Below, piece after piece: positions 24,301-30,992 of a DNA stretch of 31,755 bases (within the stretch, counting starts at the first letter, position 1; each line of letters starts with the position of its first letter). The DNA lies in NCBI GenBank assembly GCA_036848175.1, contig DAIUKO010000052.1, positions 1-31,755 of the forward strand, given 5' to 3'. The stretch comes from QHWF01 sp036848175. GTDB lineage: Bacteria; Acidobacteriota; Vicinamibacteria; Vicinamibacterales; CAVVIG01. The notes beneath the pieces were generated by a model. That model was not told the DNA's origin and searched no databases. It worked only from the letters and a program-made list of their open reading frames with translations. The position numbers and the translations under genes are program-made.

Positions 24301-24502
24301 GCTGCTCGAGCGGCGTGGCGACCGAGGCTTCGACGTCGGTGGCGCTGGCGCCGATGAAGGTCGTGGTCACCTGGATCATCGGCGGTACGATCTCGGGATA
24401 CTGCGCGATCGGCAGCCCCTGCATGGCGACCACCCCAAGCATCACCGTGATGATCGAGATCACCATCGCGACGATCGGACGGTTGACGAAGAAGCGAGCC
24501 AT
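21317..24502 (-). CDS. RND multidrug efflux pump, HAE1 (AcrB-like) family
   Basis: 1061 residues, the usual size. It starts MARFFVNRPIVAMVISIITV and keeps the twelve-helix, two-repeat plan with two large periplasmic loops. The proton relay is visible: D408-D409 in GIVVDDAIVVVEAV and K944 in GLAAKNAILIIEFAKM. The porter domain includes YPEIVPPMIQVTTTFIGASA, and TM text FMGGITGRLYQQFAITIALS is family-typical. It exports drugs, bile-salt-like or other amphipathic compounds using proton force, together with the adaptor (stop 3 nt upstream of the pump start) and the NodT channel. Substrate cannot be told. A sigma54-type promoter upstream of the adaptor gene suggests induced, not constitutive, expression. 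Confidence 0.96.
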   Translation of the reverse strand: MARFFVNRPIVAMVISIITVMLGVVAMQGLPIAQYPEIVPPMIQVTTTFIGASATDVEASVATPLEQQINGVEKGMYMKSTNANDGTLTLKVSFEVGSNQDMDNVLTQNRVSQALPQMPQSVKNYGVTVKKALAFPLLVISIKSPNGSYDSNFLSNYTTININDAIARIPGVGQINLFGGSDYAMRVWLRPDVIGRLGVTVPDIVNAVNQQNQLTPAGQIGGPPAAAGTEYTYTVRTQGRLLNEEEFGNIIIRTNPNGSEVRLKDVARLELGTMLYNAMGRHDSKPAAVIAVFQIPGTNALDVANQVKTAMADLSKRFPRDMDYLISLDTTLPVSEGINEIVHTLFEAVALVILVVFIFLQNWRATLIPLMTVPVSLLGAFIFFPMLGFSINVLSLLGLVLAIGIVVDDAIVVVEAVMHHIEHGMSPKEATIKAMEEVSGPVVAIGLILAAVFVPVGFMGGITGRLYQQFAITIALSVLLSVINALTLSPALAALLLKAPTGKKTLLTPFYNGFNKVFGVTTDAYVSFAGILARKMFRSLAFIGVLVYVIVVLVRQIPGGFVPEEDQGYIMVNAQLPDAASLERTDAVMRKAETILQNNHAIEGFNTISGYSLLTSAYSSNMGFFFVQLKPWHDRHTEEEHANGVVAALNKAFQQQIPEAGVIAFGPPSIPGLGTGAGFTMQLQDRSGGAPDYLAAQTARFMEAARKRPEIGRIGTLYRASVPQIYADIDRSKVLKSGVQLSDVNTTLGALLGSSYVNDFNRFGRVYKVYLQAESDFRRDPKQLGLFYVRSAAGGMVPLDSLLSTRSASGPEFTNRFNLFRSAELTGVPASGYSSAQALDALEQTATEILPNDMSFDWADMSYQERKAPGVAVVFLLALFLVFLILAAQYESWGLPFSVLLGTPFAAFGAYLGLWLARMFLGESYVNNVFAQIGLIMLIGLAAKNAILIIEFAKMEFDKGTPLMDSALLAAKLRFRPILMTAFAFILGVVPLLTATGAGAESRKVMGMTVFSGMLVATILGVLLIPMLYVAVEKAIGGAKHAPKPTHTPEPALAGVGHGSH

Positions 24503-24505
24503 GAT

Positions 24506-25681
24506 CTACTTCGCCTCACCCGGCTTGGCTTCGCCGGCAGTACCTGTTGTCCCGACCGGTTCCGGCGCCTGCTTCGAGACGACCGTCATCCCGTCGCGAA
24601 TCCGCTGCAGCCCTTCGACGACGACCTTGTCGCCCGGCTTGAGACCTTCGTCGACGACCCAGAGCGCGTCCACGCGCTGGCCGACCTTGACGTTGCGGAA
24701 TCCCACCTTGTTCGAGGCGTCCACGACGGCGACGCTCCGCAGGTTCTGCAGTTCCTGCACGGCGCGCTGCGGCACGAGGATCGCCCCCGGCTTGGTCTCG
24801 AGCAGGATTCGCGCGCGGCCGTACTGTCCCGGCCGCAGCAGCTGATTGGGATTGGGGAATTCGAGCTGGATGCCCAGGGTGCCGGTGGTCGGATCGACCG
24901 CGCGCTCAACCGGCCCGAGCTTCCCTTTGTGCGAGTACTGACTGTTGTCGGCCAGCGTGAGCCGAATGTCCATCCCCTCGCGCGCGTCGCCGCCCCCTTC
25001 CGCCGCCCGCCTCCTGACGCGGAGGTAGTCGGCTTCCGTCACGCCGACGCGAAACTGAATCGGATCGATCTGCGAAATCGTCGTCAGGAGCGTGTTCTGC
25101 CCGCGGCCCACGAGATTGCCTGGCTTGACCAGGGTGACGCCGGCAAGCCCGCTGATCGGCGCGGTCACCTGGGTGTAGCCGAGATCGAGGGTCGCTTTTT
25201 CCACCGCCGCCTTGGCGGCCTCGACCTGGGAACGCGCCGCATCCTGCTGCGCTCTCGCATCGTCGAGCTCCTGCTGGCTGACGGCCTGTTTCGCGGCGAG
25301 CGGTGTGTAGCGCGCCACGTCGTTGTTGGCCTTCGCCAGCTTCGCCTCGGCCGTCGCCTGATCCGCTTTGGCCTGGGAAAGAATCGCTTCCAGCGGCTTT
25401 CTGTCGATCGTGTACAAGAGTGCGCCCCGACGCACGAACGTGCCCTCCTGGAAGTTCATCGTCTCCAGGAAACCCTCGACGCGCGCCCGGATCTCGACAT
25501 CCTGGAAACCGGCGGTTTGCCCGACGAGATCAAGGTAGGTGGGCACGTCCCTCTGGACAACGTCGGTGACGTAGACCTCGGTTGGCGGAGGCGCGGGAGG
25601 GGGCGGCTTCGCGCAGCTCGCACTCAACGCCGCCGCAATTGCCGCCGCCGCGAACATGCTTCGAGTGATCTGTGGAGTCAT
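24506..25681 (-). CDS. RND efflux periplasmic adaptor (membrane fusion protein), lipoprotein
   Basis: 391 residues from ATG 25681, which opens a lipoprotein signal with C23 in LSASC followed by a Pro-rich linker. Longer in-frame readings up to 25888 would run through the sigma54 promoter and operator and are rejected. Domains in order: a first lipoyl/barrel-sandwich half (VEIRARVEGFLETMNFQEGT), and an alpha hairpin (QAKADQATAEAKLAKANNDV, AAKQAVSQQELDDARAQQDA). The second lipoyl half is LDLGYTQVTAPISGLAGVTL; a beta-barrel and a C-terminal membrane-proximal domain follow (VGQRVDALWVVDEGLKPGDK). It links pump and outer-membrane channel. Predicted leader is only about 5 nt, with no Shine-Dalgarno. 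Confidence 0.92.
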   Translation of the reverse strand: MTPQITRSMFAAAAIAAALSASCAKPPPPAPPPTEVYVTDVVQRDVPTYLDLVGQTAGFQDVEIRARVEGFLETMNFQEGTFVRRGALLYTIDRKPLEAILSQAKADQATAEAKLAKANNDVARYTPLAAKQAVSQQELDDARAQQDAARSQVEAAKAAVEKATLDLGYTQVTAPISGLAGVTLVKPGNLVGRGQNTLLTTISQIDPIQFRVGVTEADYLRVRRRAAEGGGDAREGMDIRLTLADNSQYSHKGKLGPVERAVDPTTGTLGIQLEFPNPNQLLRPGQYGRARILLETKPGAILVPQRAVQELQNLRSVAVVDASNKVGFRNVKVGQRVDALWVVDEGLKPGDKVVVEGLQRIRDGMTVVSKQAPEPVGTTGTAGEAKPGEAK

Positions 25682-25696
25682 GGCGTCTGCATTCCC

Positions 25697-25712
25697 CGCA
25701 CGGCGTGTGCCA
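25697..25712 (-). promoter_or_regulatory. Sigma54-type promoter for the efflux-pump operon
   Basis: Minus strand TGGCACACGCCGTGCG: perfect -24 block, GTGC with GC at 25699-25698 in correct spacing. Predicted start is about 25686, about 5 nt before ATG 25681. The operator at 25754-25788 lies 41 nt upstream. Confidence 0.7.
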
Positions 25713-25753
25713 ACGCGTTTGTCGAGCGGAGCGCCGGGAATGCGCTGATGTTG

Positions 25754-25788
25754 CTCTGTCACACCGGAGGCCCTCCGAACTATCGGAG
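25754..25788 (-). promoter_or_regulatory. Tandem palindromic operator / putative enhancer site, copy 4, shared by divergent operons
   Basis: Read on the minus strand: CTCC GATAGTTC GGAG (25788-25773), spacer GGC, then CTCC GGTGTGAC AGAG (25769-25754). The first palindrome is perfect at the CTCCGA/TCGGAG arms. It sits between the divergent efflux and ATP synthase promoters, 41 nt from the former and 94 nt from the latter. Confidence 0.75.
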
Positions 25789-25882
25789 CCGCGTCGAACG
25801 ACGCGTCCCGGTCACACAACGCGAGACCGGAGCGGCGCACGAACTGCGGCGATAAAGACGGCGGGTGACCCGCGCGCGGTCG

Positions 25883-25898
25883 TGGCACAGGACGTGCT
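25883..25898 (+). promoter_or_regulatory. Sigma54-type promoter before the ATP synthase block
   Basis: TGGCACAGGACGTGCT: perfect -24 block and GTGCT -12 block with GC at 25896-25897 in exact spacing. Predicted start is about 25909, 2 nt before ATG 25911. The operator end at 25788 is 94 nt upstream, the same gap as in two other modules. Confidence 0.72.
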
Positions 25899-25910
25899 CA
25901 ACCGCGCGTC

Positions 25911-26483
25911 ATGCGCTACAACTCCATCGCGTCCATGCGTGCGTTGCTGCTTTGTCCGATTGTCCTGATCTGTGCCGTGTCCATTGCGGAGGCTCAGGCC
26001 GAGTCCTACACCGCAGTCGCGATGGCCAAAGGGGCCAAGATCGGCGCCGGCGTCGCGAACATGACGTTGACGGTCAATCGATTTGCGACCGACGCCGAAC
26101 GTGATGCCCTGCTGGCAGCGGTGAAACAGGGCGGCACGGCGGCGGCGCGCACGCTGCTGCGCGCCAAGGCCGATGCCGGGACACTGCAGCTCGGCTCGCG
26201 CCCCGCGACGGTCAAGTACGCCTTCGCGCGAAAGACGGGCGCTGGCCGCCTGATCACACTCATCACCGCCGACCCGATCGTGCTTCTCGGCGCAGGCCTG
26301 CCGGACGCCAAGCCGACGGCCGGATACGACCTCGGGCTCGTGCTTCTCGACGTCGCGGCATCCGGGCCGGGCACGGGCGAGCTCGTGCCGGCGGCGAAGG
26401 TCAAGGTCGACGCGCAAGGCGCGATCGTCACCGAAGACTACAGCGGCGAGACGGTGCAGCTGACGCAAGTCGTCAAGAAGTAG
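25911..26483 (+). CDS. Exported protein of unknown function at the head of the ATP synthase genes
   Basis: 190 residues from ATG 25911. A second in-frame ATG at 25935 (MRALLLCPIVLICAVSIAEA) would start directly at the signal peptide and leave a leader of about 26 nt, so it may be the true start. The mature part is a compact beta-rich domain: FATDAERDALLAAVKQGGTA, then TLLRAKADAGTLQLGSRPAT, VKYAFARKTGAGRLITLITA, and a final strand VTEDYSGETVQLTQVVKK. I do not recognise a named family. It is followed by atpB after only 7 nt, so the two are almost certainly co-transcribed. An exported protein with ATP synthase genes is not part of the standard operon. Confidence 0.75.
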   Translation: MRYNSIASMRALLLCPIVLICAVSIAEAQAESYTAVAMAKGAKIGAGVANMTLTVNRFATDAERDALLAAVKQGGTAAARTLLRAKADAGTLQLGSRPATVKYAFARKTGAGRLITLITADPIVLLGAGLPDAKPTAGYDLGLVLLDVAASGPGTGELVPAAKVKVDAQGAIVTEDYSGETVQLTQVVKK

Positions 26484-26490
26484 GCGCGGC

Positions 26491-27297
26491 GTGGAGCATG
26501 GCCTCTCGCAGAAGGCGGTGGAAATCGGCCAGGTGTTCGGGTTTCCGATCACGAACTCGATGGTCGTCACCTGGATCGTCGCCATCGGCCTCATCGTCTT
26601 CGCTCAGGTGGTGACCAGGAATCTGAAACAGGTGCCCTACGGCGCTCAGAATTTCCTGGAGTGGCTGATCGCCGGCCTTCACGACTTCCTCGAAGGCATC
26701 ATGGGCCGCCACCTCGTCGATCGGACCTTCTGGTTCTTCGGCACGGTCTTCATTTTCATTCTCAGCGCCAACTGGGTCGGCCTGATTCCCGGCGTCGGCA
26801 CAATCGGGTGGGGACACCACACCGCCGAAGGCTTCGCGATCGAGCAGCCGCTCTTGCGCGGCGCCAACGCCGACGTGAACATGACCCTCGCGATGGCTCT
26901 CGTGTTCTTCGCCGCATGGATCGTGTGGAGCATTCGCGAGCAGGGCCCGCTTGGCGTGCTCAAGGAACTGTTCGCGCCCAAGGGCGAGAGCACGGGTGCG
27001 CTGCGGCTGCTGCTGATCGTGGTCTTCTTCGCCGCCGGCTGTCTGGAGATCATCTCCATCCTGTTCCGGCCCGTCTCATTGAGCTTTCGACTCTACGGCA
27101 ACATCTTCGCCGGCGAAACGCTGCTGGAGACGATGGCGCAGGTGCCGTACGTCGCCTGGCTCGTGCAAGTCCCGTTTTATTTCATGGAGCTGCTGGTCGG
27201 TCTGGTGCAGGCGCTCGTGTTCATGCTGCTGACCGCCGTCTTCACGTTGTTGATCTGCCAGCACCACGAACACGCGCCCGCCGCGGCGCACACCTGA
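26491..27297 (+). CDS. atpB: F-type ATP synthase subunit a
   Basis: 268 residues, GTG start (the next in-frame Met is 23 residues on, inside the first conserved part). It forms the proton half-channels of Fo. Six hydrophobic segments are visible. The essential arginine is R200 in SLSFRLYGNIFAGE. Other family text is ILSANWVGLIPGVGTIG (central helices) and FYFMELLVGLVQALVFMLLT (last helix). It ends in a short His-rich tail. It follows the unknown exported protein by 7 nt and precedes atpE by 27 nt. No atpI is seen upstream. Confidence 0.94.
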   Translation: MEHGLSQKAVEIGQVFGFPITNSMVVTWIVAIGLIVFAQVVTRNLKQVPYGAQNFLEWLIAGLHDFLEGIMGRHLVDRTFWFFGTVFIFILSANWVGLIPGVGTIGWGHHTAEGFAIEQPLLRGANADVNMTLAMALVFFAAWIVWSIREQGPLGVLKELFAPKGESTGALRLLLIVVFFAAGCLEIISILFRPVSLSFRLYGNIFAGETLLETMAQVPYVAWLVQVPFYFMELLVGLVQALVFMLLTAVFTLLICQHHEHAPAAAHT

Positions 27298-27324
27298 ACT
27301 CACATCAAAGAAGGACGAAGAATC

Positions 27325-27513
27325 ATGATCGGCAATCTGCATATCGGAATGGCGGCGCTCGGGGCGGCGTTCGCGGTCGGCTGGATCGGCTCGAAGGCGG
27401 CGGAAGCGGTGGGCCGCAATCCCGAGTCGGCGACCCCGGTGATGGTCCAGTCGATCCTCTCGATCGCCTTCGCCGAAGCGATCGTGTTCTACGCGATGTT
27501 CCTCGCGAAGTAG
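27325..27513 (+). CDS. atpE: F-type ATP synthase subunit c (short form)
   Basis: 62 residues, short for the family (commonly 70-90). AAGGACG lies about 9 nt before the ATG. Two helices: about 5-28 (GMAALGAAFAVGWIGSKAAE), a polar loop with the conserved RNP (31-33), and about 37-60. The ion-binding carboxylate is E51 in IAFAEAIVFYA. There is no Gln in helix 1 and Ala, not Ser or Thr, follows E51. The Na-binding signature is thus absent and proton use is expected. Helix 1 lacks the classic GxGxGxG run. Ring size cannot be told. Confidence 0.92.
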   Translation: MIGNLHIGMAALGAAFAVGWIGSKAAEAVGRNPESATPVMVQSILSIAFAEAIVFYAMFLAK

Positions 27514-27532
27514 AAAGAAAGAAGGACGCGCC

Positions 27533-28046
27533 ATGGACGTCGTTGCCCTGGCACTACAGTCAGTGCAGGCCGGCCACGGAGGTCAGGTCGAGGAAATCGC
27601 GCGGACCTTCGGCGTCGACTGGCCGCATCTCGTCTCGCAGATCATCAGCTTCGGCATTGTCTGCGCCGTTCTCTACCGCTTTGCCTACCGGCCCGTGCTG
27701 CGCCTGCTCGACGAACGCCGCAAGCAGATCGCGCAGGGTCTCGAGAACACCGAGAAGATCAACGCCGCGCTCGCCGGCATCGAAGCGCAGCGCCAGCAGG
27801 CGATGGCCGAGGCACAGTCGCAGGCGGCGCAATTCCTCGCCGACGCCCGCGCGATCGCCAAGCGCGTGCAGGAACAGGAGACGCAGCGCGCGATTGCCGC
27901 CGCGGAACAGATCGTCGTCAAGGCGCGCGAGGCGGCGGCGCAGGAACACCAGCGGATGCTCGCCGAGCTGCGCGGCGAGGTGGGCCGGCTGGTCGTGCAG
28001 ACGACGTCGGCGGTCATCGGCCGGGTCGTGACGCCGGACGATCACC
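27533..28046 (+). CDS. atpF: F-type ATP synthase subunit b, 3' end lost in scaffold gap
   Basis: 171 residues are readable before the Ns. A short N-terminal extension (MDVVALALQSVQAGHGGQVE) precedes the membrane anchor (HLVSQIISFGIVCAVLYRFA). The long charged dimerisation helix begins RPVLRLLDERRKQIAQGLEN and runs to GRLVVQTTSAVIGRVVTPDD, the usual delta-binding end. Family members end 10-20 residues later, so only the last codons should be missing. It is the peripheral stalk linking Fo to F1. A weak AAGGACG site precedes ATG 27533 by about 5 nt. Confidence 0.9.
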
Positions 28047-28146
28047 NNNNNNNNNNNNNNNNNNNNNNNNNNNNNNNNNNNNNNNNNNNNNNNNNNNNNN
28101 NNNNNNNNNNNNNNNNNNNNNNNNNNNNNNNNNNNNNNNNNNNNNN
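28047..28146. other. Scaffold gap (100 N) between atpF and atpH
   Basis: Placeholder of fixed length. Flanks are not duplicated, unlike the first gap. Because atpF is nearly complete before it and the next ORF starts 5 nt after it, the true missing length is probably a few tens of bases. That estimate assumes normal atpF length. Confidence 0.9.
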
Positions 28147-28151
28147 CGACG

Positions 28152-28556
28152 ATGAAAACGGCCAGGCAGGCACGGCGCGAGGCGAGGCAGCTGTTCAGGC
28201 TGTGCCTCGTGGACGGGTCGCTCGACGAGAACCGCGCGCGGCTGGTGGTGGAGAGAATCCTCGCCGGCGCACACTCCGGCGGACTGGCCGTGGCGTCGCA
28301 CTTCCAACGCCTGGTCCGGCAGGATCGCGCGCGACACCAGGCCGAAATCGCGAGCGCCGTGCCCCTGCCCGCACACATCCGCGCCGAGATCGAAGCGAGC
28401 CTGTCGCGACAGTACGGGGCTGACCTCATCACGTCATTCGTGGAGGACCCGAGCCTGATTGGCGGCGTGCGACTGACGGCGGGAAGCGACGTCTACGACG
28501 GAACCGTCAAAGGCGGTCTCGCTGCTCTCGAAAAGAAATTCGGGATGGGGAACTAG
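28152..28556 (+). CDS. atpH: F-type ATP synthase subunit delta (short variant)
   Basis: 134 residues against about 180 in E. coli. ATG 28152 lies 5 nt after the gap. The N-terminal text ARQARREARQLFRLCLVDGS aligns with a short delta family that I recall from Verrucomicrobia, Planctomycetes and Acidobacteria. Then come VASHFQRLVRQDRARHQAEI and AVPLPAHIRAEIEASLSRQY. The C-terminal motif is DPSLIGGVRLTAGSDVYDGT, which is the conserved OSCP/delta signature. The N-terminal six-helix domain that caps alpha subunits is partly missing. A longer start hidden in the gap cannot be excluded, but the ATG fits the short family. It lies 11 nt before atpA. Confidence 0.88.
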   Translation: MKTARQARREARQLFRLCLVDGSLDENRARLVVERILAGAHSGGLAVASHFQRLVRQDRARHQAEIASAVPLPAHIRAEIEASLSRQYGADLITSFVEDPSLIGGVRLTAGSDVYDGTVKGGLAALEKKFGMGN

Positions 28557-28567
28557 GAATTCAGACT

Positions 28568-30097
28568 ATGGCCAGCCTGTTACAGGAGATCGAGGCGCAA
28601 ATCAGCGGCGCGAAGAGCGTCGCGATCAAGCGGAGCATCGGCGTCATCCGCGAGATCGGCGACGGCGTCGCGCGTGTCGAAGGCCTCGGCGACGTGATGC
28701 TCAACGAGATGCTCGATTTCGGCGGCGGCGTCACCGGCCTGGCGTTGAGCCTCGAAGAAACCGACGTCGGCGTCATCATCCTCGGCGACTACGAGGCCCT
28801 TCAGGAAGGCGACGAGGTCCACGCGACCGGCAAGCTGCTGCAGGTGCCGGTCGGCAAAGGCCTGCTCGGCCGCGTCGTGAACGTGCTGGGCGAGCCGGTG
28901 GACGGCAAGGGGCCGATCGCCAGCGACGCCGCCTATCCGGTCGAAAAGATCGCTCCCGGCATCATGCGGCGCCGTCCGATCAGCCAACCGGTGCAGACCG
29001 GCATCATGGCCATCGACGCCATGATTCCGATCGGCCGTGGCCAGCGCGAGCTGATCATCGGTGATCGATCGACCGGCAAGACGACGATCTGCATCGACAC
29101 CATCATCAGCCAGGCGCGGCTCAACCGCGAGGCGGAGGCGCGCCGCGACACGGACTACCGGCCGCTCTACTCCATCTACGTCGCGATCGGACAGAAGCAA
29201 TCGACCATCGCGCGGCTGATCAGCGTGCTCGACGAGGCCGGGGCGATGCCGTACACGATCGTGCTGGCCTCGCCCGCCGCCGATTCAGCAACCAATCAGT
29301 ACCTCGCACCCTTTGCCGGCGCGGCGATGGGCGAATGGTTCATGGACCACGGCATGGACGCGCTGATCGTCTACGACGATCTGTCGAAGCACGCCGTCGC
29401 CTACCGCCAGGTGTCGCTGGTCTTGAAACGGCCGTCCGGCCGCGAAGCGTATCCCGGCGACGTGTTCTATCTGCACAGCCGCCTGCTCGAACGCGCGGCA
29501 CGGGTCGGAGAACGGTTCGGCAACGGCTCGCTGACGGCGCTGCCGATCATCGAGACACAGGCCGGAGACGTCTCGGCGTACATTCCAACCAACGTCATCT
29601 CGATCACCGACGGACAGATCTTTCTCGAGACCGACCTGTTCTATCAGGGCACGCGGCCGGCAATCTCGGTCGGCATCTCGGTCTCGCGCGTCGGTTCGGC
29701 GGCGCAGCTCAAGGCGATGAAGCAGGTGGCCGGCCGCCTCAAGGGCGATCTCGCGCAGTTCCGCGAGCTGGCCGCGTTCGCGCAGTTCGGATCGGAGCTC
29801 GACGCGACGACGCAGGCGAAGATCGACCGCGGCAAGCGCATCATCGAGCTGTTCAACCAGCCGCAACACAATCCGATTCCGGTCGAAATCCAGGTGGCGA
29901 CGCTCTGGATGGTGCAGAACGGGTATCTGGACGATGTGCCGGTGGCGCGGGTCAAGGAGTTCCAGACGCGCCTCACCGAGTTCCTCACCACGCGCGCCGC
30001 GCTGCTCGAGACCATCGGCCGGGAGAAAGCGTTGAACGATGCCTTGACCGCGGAGCTGAAGGCCGCCGGCGATCAGTTCAAGCAACTTTGGAAATGA
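28568..30097 (+). CDS. atpA: F-type ATP synthase subunit alpha
   Basis: 509 residues, normal length. It is the non-catalytic nucleotide-binding F1 subunit. N-terminal beta-barrel (SIGVIREIGDGVARVEGLGD), P-loop GDRSTGKTT starting at about residue 165 (S where many have Q), and VAIGQKQSTIARLI. PAISVGISVSRVGSAAQLKA contains the subunit's arginine-finger region. A C-terminal helical bundle ends AAGDQFKQLWK. The ATG follows AGGA by about 9 nt. It is 3 nt from atpG, so the pair is tightly coupled. Confidence 0.97.
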   Translation: MASLLQEIEAQISGAKSVAIKRSIGVIREIGDGVARVEGLGDVMLNEMLDFGGGVTGLALSLEETDVGVIILGDYEALQEGDEVHATGKLLQVPVGKGLLGRVVNVLGEPVDGKGPIASDAAYPVEKIAPGIMRRRPISQPVQTGIMAIDAMIPIGRGQRELIIGDRSTGKTTICIDTIISQARLNREAEARRDTDYRPLYSIYVAIGQKQSTIARLISVLDEAGAMPYTIVLASPAADSATNQYLAPFAGAAMGEWFMDHGMDALIVYDDLSKHAVAYRQVSLVLKRPSGREAYPGDVFYLHSRLLERAARVGERFGNGSLTALPIIETQAGDVSAYIPTNVISITDGQIFLETDLFYQGTRPAISVGISVSRVGSAAQLKAMKQVAGRLKGDLAQFRELAAFAQFGSELDATTQAKIDRGKRIIELFNQPQHNPIPVEIQVATLWMVQNGYLDDVPVARVKEFQTRLTEFLTTRAALLETIGREKALNDALTAELKAAGDQFKQLWK

Positions 30098-30100
30098 CCC

Positions 30101-30970
30101 ATGGCCAGTACCCGCGAGATCCGCCGGCGCATCCGATCGATCAGCAGCACCGCCCAGATTACGAAGGCGATGCAGATGGTCGCCGCCTCGAAGATGCGCA
30201 AGGCGCAGCAGGCGGCCATCGAGATCCAGCCGTTCGTGCGGATGCTCTATCGGATCCAGAGGAAGGCGACGACCCGGGAGATCGACTTCACGCATCCGCT
30301 GCTCGAAGTGCGCGAGGTCAAGAGGCGCGCGGTCATTCTGGTCGCGTCGGATAAAGGCCTCTGCGGCGCCCTCAACAGCAATCTGTTCCGCCTGGTTGGG
30401 CGCTACGACCCGAAGACGACCGCGTTCATCGCCGCCGGACGCAAGGCGGCGCAGTTCGTCGCCCGCACGCGCCGGCAGCTGATCGCCGAGTTCCCGTACG
30501 GCGATACGGTGCGCTTTGCCGAATCACGCGCGATTGCGGCGATGGCCCGCGACCTGTTCCTCAAAGGCGAGGTGGACGAGGTCGTCTTTGCGGCGACGCA
30601 GTTCGTCAACACGCTGGTCCAGCGTCCCGTCGTCTTCGAGTTCCTGCCGGTCGGTGACATCCGCAGCGTGAAGGTGCCGGAGGCGCCGCCGCCGCCGGAC
30701 GCCGCGGACGCCGACCGCCGCGACTATCTCTTCGAACCGAACGCCGCGGACCTGATCGGCTATCTGCTCGGACATTATCTCAACGTCATCGTCCATCTCG
30801 TGCTGGTCAACGCCAAGGCCAGCGAACAGAGCGCGCGCATGGTATCGATGAAGAATGCGACGGACAACGCGGACGCGCTCATCAAAGACCTGACGCTCGC
30901 CTACAACAAGATCCGTCAGGGGCATATCACGCAGGAGCTGCTGGAAATCGCCGGCGGCCAGGCCAGTTGA
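30101..30970 (+). CDS. atpG: F-type ATP synthase subunit gamma
   Basis: 289 residues, normal length. It is the rotor shaft in the alpha3beta3 ring. The N-terminal helix RRIRSISSTAQITKAMQMVA and the C-terminal helix MKNATDNADALIKDLTLAYN form the coiled-coil shaft. The central Rossmann-like domain contains VILVASDKGLCGALNSNLFR. An Ala/Asp/Pro-rich loop (APPPPDAADADRRD) lies at about 200-213. It is 3 nt downstream of atpA and 22 nt before atpD. Confidence 0.96.
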   Translation: MASTREIRRRIRSISSTAQITKAMQMVAASKMRKAQQAAIEIQPFVRMLYRIQRKATTREIDFTHPLLEVREVKRRAVILVASDKGLCGALNSNLFRLVGRYDPKTTAFIAAGRKAAQFVARTRRQLIAEFPYGDTVRFAESRAIAAMARDLFLKGEVDEVVFAATQFVNTLVQRPVVFEFLPVGDIRSVKVPEAPPPPDAADADRRDYLFEPNAADLIGYLLGHYLNVIVHLVLVNAKASEQSARMVSMKNATDNADALIKDLTLAYNKIRQGHITQELLEIAGGQAS

Positions 30971-30992
30971 GCCGCCACTCGAGGCTATCACT

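Noticed and set aside
21239..25855. Two very long plus-strand frames (662 and 873 residues) opposite the efflux genes
   Set aside because: The minus-strand frames are complete RND, adaptor and channel genes with catalytic residues. The plus frames are repetitive Arg/His/Glu shadows.
27325..27513. Sodium-dependent ATP synthase
   Set aside because: Subunit c lacks a helix-1 Gln and has Ala after the key glutamate (E51-A52) instead of Ser or Thr, so the sodium-binding signature is absent.
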